Shown here: positions 57,664-64,000 of the stretch, piece by piece
Layout: the number at the start of each line of letters is the position of its first letter
Numbering within the stretch: the stretch's first letter is position 1
Origin: Oikopleura dioica
Lineage: Eukaryota > Chordata > Appendicularia > Copelata > Oikopleuridae
NCBI GenBank assembly: GCA_907165135.1
Contig: OU015566.1
Span: 6,308,157 to 6,372,156, forward strand
Length of the DNA stretch: 64,000 nt
Reading direction: 5' to 3'
Notes under the pieces: model-generated
The model's database searches: none
What the model was told of the DNA's origin: nothing
The model's input: the letters and a program-made list of their open reading frames with translations, nothing else
Translations under genes and position numbers: made by a program

Positions 57664-60596
57664 GATGAGGCTTCCTCTTCTTTTTTCGGGAATTTTTTGC
57701 CACGATGGTCCCCACTCGTGGCCAATAAATAGACTTACAAATACAGAGATATCAGTAAAAGTCAACAGTAATTGGCTCGACAAAGGAGGTTACGAGTTCG
57801 AACTTTTTATCACTCCTTCTGGAGATTTGGCTAACAATGCAACACGTATGTACTGGTTTTTTGATTTTATGCTTATTCGATTAAAGACAAATGGGAATTG
57901 TGCTTTGACACACCGATGCCGACTGGAGAGACAAGCGAACAAATGCAACAAGCCCGAGAGTTGCCAGGTCTTTCGCTGGGCTTCAGAAATTGCAATATTT
58001 TTCAATACCCTGGTACTCATCGTTGTCTCCGCGACTGCGATTCGCATCCAAAAGATGAAGAAATTGGCTACAAAATTATCGCTAATCCTCATTCACTTGC
58101 GAAATCAGATTTCTTTGGGAACTTTTACTTCGTGACTCATGATGACAGCCAAAAACACGGGGATGAAAACACACGACAAGCATATTTTAGTAAAAGCGAA
58201 GTTTCACGCGCGGAGCCTGTATATATAAGTGCCATCTATCTCATCGACCTTGATCAAGAATTCATTGCAATCGAAGAGGTATTGAGTACTCAATGCAAAG
58301 GCTCTGTTTGCAAAACACAGGATTTTGTGCAAGACCCAACTGAGGAAAGCCAGCTACTTAACAAAGAATCCAGTAAGTGGCTACCGTGGACGCCTGAAGA
58401 ACGATACGAACGAAACCAGAACGAAAACGATCCCTCGACAGACGCGGAAATCGCTCCAGTTACTGACGATTCTTTGGAAATACGAGTGTTGCACGTTGAC
58501 ATCGCAAGAAATTTCCACAGCCTGGAAACGTTGGAAAAAATACTCAAAGAAATGGCCGTGGTGAACATGACGCATCTTCATCTACATGCGACGGATGATG
58601 AAGGTTGGAGGATTGAGATTCCTGCCTTGCCAGAATTAACGACAATCGGAGCTCATCGATGTGCTCCTATTCAAAACGAGCCATGCATGATTCCTCAGGT
58701 TACTAAACAATACCTCAGAACAAGGTTAATTAAAAAAATTCAGTACGGAAGTGGGTTATCTAAGGACGCACCACAAAATGGCTTCCTTAGTGTCGACCAG
58801 TACAAGCAGCTCCTGACGACTGCTGCCGACCTTGGAATCCACGTCATAACAGGTAGCCTCGAGTGAACTTTCGAGTGTCTTTGAAGTTTAATTTGAGAAA
58901 TAAACGGCCCTGGACACGCGCGCGCTGCTATAGAAGCAATGAAACTTAGAAACGACGAAACATTCTTCCTTCACGATCCCAATCAGACCGTTTTCGACGT
59001 TCCTAGCGTGCAATTCTTCACCGATAATGTAATGAATCCCTGCCAGGAATCCACTTGGACTTTCTTGGAGACAGTGATTTCTTATCTCAAATCCGTGCAC
59101 GACGAATTCAATGGTTTCCATGAAATCATTCATCTTGGAGGCGACGAAGTAGCACATCTAAATTATGCTGGGGATCAAAAGTTCCCCTGGGAAAATTTTC
59201 CGTCTTGCGAGAAAATGATCGAGGCAAATAGACAAGATCCAAACAGCTCTTGGGAAAACGGAAGACCCACGGATATGAGCGAGCTTCAGTGGTATTTTAC
59301 TTCAAAGTTCATGAAAATTGTCAAGGTAAAACGCTTCCGTTAATATTGACAGGCTCCTAAATCAAACGTCCTCAGGATAATGGCTTTACAGCGGGAGCTT
59401 GGGAAGAGTCCTTCCTGGACAAGTGGACCGATAAAGGATAGCGGTTCTAAATCAAGGAAGATATCTGACTTGATTTACGATTTTCAACCGCAAGTAGCGT
59501 TTCCAAAAGTCCAGCCACTCGAGAAATTCGGAATGACTGCTTCTGACAATGTCCACGTATTCGTCTGGAACATTGACTGGGAATCAGAAGTGAAAGACTG
59601 GCCATACCAATTTGCAAACGAAGACTACAAAGTTGTCATGACGCCCGGTTAGTTGAGAGGAGTTCGAATTTGAACATGATTCTTTCTTTTGTTAGCTACG
59701 CATCTGTATTTGGACCATCCGAATGAGCCGCATCCTTCGGAAACGGGATTTTACTGGGCGAATAGATTTACTGATATGAAGATTATTTACGGCTTCCAGG
59801 AAGGGCTTTTATATCACTGAATGCATCAATCATAAGAATAACCCCTTCATGTGGCGATAAGTCGTAAGCTCCAAAAAAGGTCTATGATTTGTACAAAAAC
59901 TCTGCTTTCGCCATGAATTGGTCCCCTCTCGGCCCCGGAACTCCTGTGCCACCAAACTACAAATGCGATGCAAACGGGCAAGATGCTTGTGTCAAACTAG
60001 AAGAGTCGAAAAAGTCAAACATTGTTGGTCTTCAATGCTCAACTTGGAGCGGTAAGGCCGCGGAAGATTTCTCCCCTATCATATTCAGAGTCGCTGCTAA
60101 CATCCGAACTGCTCCTGAAAAATATCTTCCCTCGAGTGTACGCTTGCGCAGCCCGGGCTGCTCAACCTACCCCAGTTTTTGACACGGCCGAAACTCCAGA
60201 ATTCGATGCCGATTTCACTAAATGGGTTTCAAAAGTCAAGCCTCACATGCAACGACTTTCAGATAACGATGTCGATTTCTATTTAGGAACGGAATTTACA
60301 CAATGTTAAAACTTTTGAAAGTGAAACTGGTGTAAATTATAAATGAAGCGCCTCCTGGAGCAAAATGCGAAAATGGCAAGGTCCTAACAAATCACCAGAT
60401 TCCGGGAATCGACGTAATTGTCGAGGAGAACGATTCTATTCGCGAAGACTCTGTCTTCACCGCCCAAGCTACTCTTGGGAAGACGAAGAGCCGCTCCGTT
60501 GAGATTACCTGCGAATCTGCTGGCGATGGAGATGGGGGTGGAAGCGCTTCAGTTGCGTTTTTCTCCCTTTCTATGATTGCGATGCTCCTTGTTTAA
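57664..60596 (+). CDS. Chitobiase-type beta-N-acetylhexosaminidase (GH20), GPI-anchored
   Basis: Multi-exon gene of roughly 860 aa. Order: signal peptide (MRLPLLFSGIFC); a chitobiase-type N-terminal carbohydrate-binding domain (FELFITPSGDL, WELCFDTPMP); a GH20b segment; and the catalytic TIM barrel starting VLHVDIARNFH with HLHLHATDDEGWRIEIPALP. The catalytic Asp-Glu pair is in IHLGGDEVAHLNYAG. VHVFVWNIDWESE, a C-terminal propeller-side region and a hydrophobic end (VAFFSLSMIAMLLV) after a small-residue spacer follow, typical of GPI attachment. It would release terminal GlcNAc from chitin oligomers or glycans at the cell surface. The four-domain plan is that of bacterial chitobiases and of some marine invertebrate enzymes. 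A frame change near 59410-59440 needs a very short GA-AG intron or reflects an indel. The stop overlaps AATAAA (TAATAAA). Confidence 0.85.
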
Positions 60597-60712
60597 TAAA
60601 ATTGACAAATCAGCTAATGAGCAAGATGTTTTATTGGAAGGCAGTTTGTAAGTTAGACATGTGATAATAAATTTTACTAAAATGGAATTCGGGAGGATGA
60701 AAGAAAGGAGAT

Positions 60713-63700
60713 TTAGCATTCTGTATTCGACTGCGGATTCACAGCATCGCGGAGGAGGACGTCTTTCAGATGAACGAGGGCTTGCTTCAGGCTTCGGTGG
60801 TTGCCCTGGTTTCGTAGCCAGTGCGTTGGAAGATTCTTAAGAAAGAATTAATACTACAAAACTTTCTGAGGGCTTACCATCGTTTCTGCTCGCTGAGGAT
60901 GAACAGAAGCGATCATCTTGTCCCACTTCGAAGCAGGTGGCTTTCCACCGTCCAAACCTTCCATGTACTTCATATAAGCATCCGAGTGAAGAACCCTCGT
61001 CGGTTTGGGAGGATTCGTTACCAACGGTCCAATCGCTCGTGATTGAATTTCTCCTTGTCGAACTAAAAATCCGTGAAGATGTGAAACAAATTGTCTCTTT
61101 CTTACCGTTTGTGTGGGGTTTCATCGGGCTCTGAGCAATTCTAGTGACGGTGTGTGTTTGAGCGACGGTTTGAGCTTGTGCGATTGGATTTGCTGCGACG
61201 TACTGTTGCGGTGTTGCTGGAGGCGGGTGTCCATTTGCTTGGCCAGGGCTTTGAGGCTGGAATGCTACGAAAAGGAAGGTTAGAATGATGTGGAAAATAT
61301 GAAGAAAAAATAAGTTTTTGTTTGATAAATGAAGTTCATGCAAAAATAAAAGAGAGTTGGGATGATAAATCGTCGTTTTTTCTTCTGAGAAAATCTTACT
61401 GGAAGAAGTATTTAAACTTGATATCTTGACAGGCTTGAGGTTCCCAAGAGTTCTATTTGCTTCCTTTGTCTTTTGTTGAGTACTTGCCTCGGGAAATTCG
61501 ACTGGCTCAAGGATAGTCGCAAAATCATCAATCGGTGCGATTGGTATTTTTCCTTTTATAAGTTTGTTTCTCAGCGATTTCACAGAATTTAATGCGTCAC
61601 TGTGCACTTGCTAAAGCTTCGAGTTACTTACCCGTTGTTTCTTTTCAAAAGCTACCTTTGTTTTTATCAATTTTGCTTGTAAATCATGTAAATCTGCGAG
61701 CGTTCGGTGTTTTTTCTCATGTTTGCTTGTAATGTCGCTTTGAGACCCCTCAAATGTCTCCTGATTTGCCCCAAACCCTGGCTAACAGATTCTTTTAACA
61801 GGCATATCGGGCTGTTGATGCGTTAACGAGGGCTTTAGTTCTTTGAATGCTTTCCTTGAGCTGGGTCTGAGGGCTCGCAAAGGATGTTATCTAATGACTC
61901 CCAGTTTGGCGCCCATTCGTTGTCATTAAAAATGGGAATAACAGGCACCTGCGCGACGTGACGACTGCGCTCAGAGACCCAATACTTACCCTGCGAGTGG
62001 TTAGAATCTTCGCCGACGGAGTCAGATTCGAGCATTTCCATTTCGCGGCGTCGCTTGTCTTCGACTTTCTGTTGGTCGAGTCTTTTCTGCGCCTCCGCGA
62101 CCTAAAAGGATCAATTCAAAATGAAACATCAACAGACCAGCAATTTACCTTTGCTTTGGCCTTATCTTCATATTCCTTCTTCTCTTCAGCAGAAAGCGCT
62201 CGCCAACGCTCTCCGATGATCTTTGACAAATCGCCAAAGCCAGATTGCGGGTTTTCCTCTCGAACTTGTTTATTAACCGCGGCTGTGAAGAGAGTGTATC
62301 CAGTTTGAGATAAGCCAGAACCTTTCGTGCTTCCCTTCGTTCTTTTGCCTGTTTTGGGTGTTTCGGTTCGAGAGCTTTGCGTTTGCTGGAAAAAACGATT
62401 AAAAAGGGAAGGAAAAAATGATAATTACCTGCATTTGGGGAGTAAACGGCGCTCTCTGTATAGGTACAGGAGAAGAAATTGCCGGATAGCTCGGCCCAGG
62501 GGAATTAGCGAATGGATGAGGGCTACAGATGCATTAATTCCTTATGATCTCTCTCTTTTTTGAACTGAGATATACTCGCCAAGTTTGCCGATAAATTGAA
62601 AACAAAAACGCCTCGAAGAGAACCCAGAAAATGATCGATTTTAGGACTCGAAATTCGCGCGCATCTCATTCCAAAATCGATAATTTAGGGGTTCCCTTCG
62701 AGGGATTTATGGAAAATCTTGGGTTGTTCTTTCGTGTTACCTGTGGGACATTGGCGGCCTCTGAAGATGTGGCATCGGCATTCTATGCATGAATCCCGGC
62801 GGTGGAACTGGCGAGCCAGGGTGATGATAAGGCGATCCAGGATGCATCGGCGGACGAGCATGCATTTGCGGCGCAAAACCCGGTCGAGGAGGAAAGCCCT
62901 GGTGCGGGTGGTGCTGAGGCTGTTGGTGCTGCGCTGGAGTTGCAGCTCCGTTTTGCTGCGCTTCGAATGTTCGTTTGCGAATTTCCGCTTTGACCATTTG
63001 ATCGAGCCGTGGCGAAGGAGTCGGGAGCAGCGGAATCGGCTTGTCGGTGAAGTAAAAGTACTCGTCGTCGACGACGCGGTTCGACGGAGAATAACGCTTG
63101 AAGCTTCGAATCTTTTTCAGCATCAATTTCGGCTGTCCGTTTTCGATGAATTCTTTGTAGTTCGCCTCGTGGAAGTACACGTGATTTTCCTGGATATTCA
63201 CTGGTCGCATTGTTTGGAAGTCAGGCTTGACGAGGACGCAGCATTTTCCGCGAATCGTATGCATCGGAATTATGTGCTCCGTTCCAGTCATGATGAGTTC
63301 TTTGAAGTGAAAGTTTCGCACTGGCTCGTGTTGGCACTCTTCGGGGCGGTGGTACATAATGGCTTTGCACATGACGTTGTTTTGATGATCCTTCCAGATT
63401 TTGACAATCCTGGCGATTCTTGGCCCGCGGGTGTCGTTTACCGAGAGGTAAACGCAGTCGTCGATTTTGTAGAGAATCGGAGGCATGTTTTGCTGCGGGT
63501 GGGGCATGTGATATTGCAGGAAATAGGTACAGCCGTCGTTGCCAAGGTTGATTTCGGTCTCGATATCTTCTGTTTCTACTTGGAACATGTTTGACATTGC
63601 GTCGACGTCCCATGTCTCGCCGTTTTGCGGGGAAAAGTCTCCTTCTTCACGTCGCTTTTTCAGATCTTCCAGGGAGTCTTCTATATCCCCCAGGCCATAA

Positions 63701-64000
63701 GCACAAGCAGGGGAGGAATAAAGCTGTCCGCTTTTTGTCAAAACATCTCGTTTTTCGATAAATTGCTTGTGCAGCTCCAGCGAAAGCTTCCAAATCTCAT
63801 CTCCCGGCTCACATCGTTCGCGAATCGCCTCAAAGAGCGAGAAAACATGTCCTTGATAGACGTCGAGTCTTCTGTATCGCTTCGCGTCAAGCCAAACGCC
63901 AATGTCTCCCAATTTTCTCGGTCGATTTCTCTCCACTGGAATAAAATCGGCGAGGACTTCTTCGATCTTTTGAAAGTTCGAATTCGACAACATGTGTTTC
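60713..64000 (-). CDS. PBRM1: Polybromo-1 (PBAF chromatin-remodelling subunit), C-terminal part
   Basis: The minus-strand gene enters from the right edge. The visible part contains: the end of the last bromodomain (VYQGHVFSLFEAIRERCEPG); a BAH domain (YKIDDCVYLSVND, IVKIWKDHQNN, RGKCCVLVKPDF, VVDDEYFYF), matching human BAH2; a Pro/His/Gln-rich linker (62.75-63 kb); an HMG box (SQTGYTLFTAAVNKQVREENPQ, IIGERWRAL); a charged linker with VGEDSNHSQGK; and the PBRM1-specific end (LHSDAYMKYMEGL, SKWDKMIAS, LPTHWLRNQGNHRS), stop at 60713. The five or so upstream bromodomains must lie beyond 64000. The product reads acetylated histones in the PBAF SWI/SNF complex. A first BAH domain is not evident in this part; only one is clearly seen. 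Confidence 0.93.

Noticed and set aside
62719-63594. 291-codon plus-strand open frame
   Set aside because: Antisense of the Polybromo BAH and linker exon; low complexity without domain features.

Overview
The window looks like nuclear DNA of a larvacean tunicate, most likely Oikopleura dioica or a close relative. The evidence is chordate/metazoan single-copy genes packed at roughly one per 2-3 kb, introns mostly 35-65 nt, and convergent genes whose stop codons lie 47-120 nt apart. Polypyrimidine-AG sites sit just upstream of many start codons, as expected for spliced-leader trans-splicing, and several introns have non-canonical GA-AG or GC-AG borders. No rRNA, tRNA or CRISPR array was recognised. 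The species call is inference from gene content and architecture.

Left part (1-29.2 kb, almost all minus strand): trypsin-like serine protease; WASP/N-WASP; a TRIQK-like small membrane protein; a VDAC-type porin; PP1 catalytic subunit; PYROXD1 (14 exons over 6.7 kb); SIRT1; a PPM1A/B-type PP2C phosphatase; and the mRNA export adaptor UIF/FYTTD1. SIRT1, PYROXD1 and PP1 follow each other closely on one strand and may be an operon.

Middle (29.9-44.6 kb, mostly plus strand): an unrecognised conserved-looking gene; a large SBF1/2 (MTMR5/13) pseudophosphatase with DENN, GRAM, myotubularin-like and PH regions; an InaF-motif membrane protein; prefoldin subunit 2; a small unknown minus-strand gene; a possible 29-codon gene; and a multi-pass membrane protein.

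Right part (44.9-64 kb): three paralogous secreted Cys-rich/kelch-type proteins (one plus, two minus), a heparan-sulfate 3-O-sulfotransferase, a C2H2 zinc-finger protein, two unrecognised genes, a chitobiase-type GH20 hexosaminidase with a probable GPI anchor, and the C-terminal half of Polybromo-1, which runs off the window end. A compact two-gene operon (56.7 kb) is well supported.

Non-genic DNA is dominated by palindromic mobile elements. One family (called PAL here), with arms based on GCTCGGCAACCTGTGTAGAA and AACCTGAGTCAGGG, occurs about twenty times, mainly in introns and spacers. The most interesting signal is a set of longer introns with GA-AG or GC-AG borders, placed by protein homology and reading frame. 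The ends of several of these introns are inverted repeats of each other, which suggests that they are transposon-derived introns (introners).
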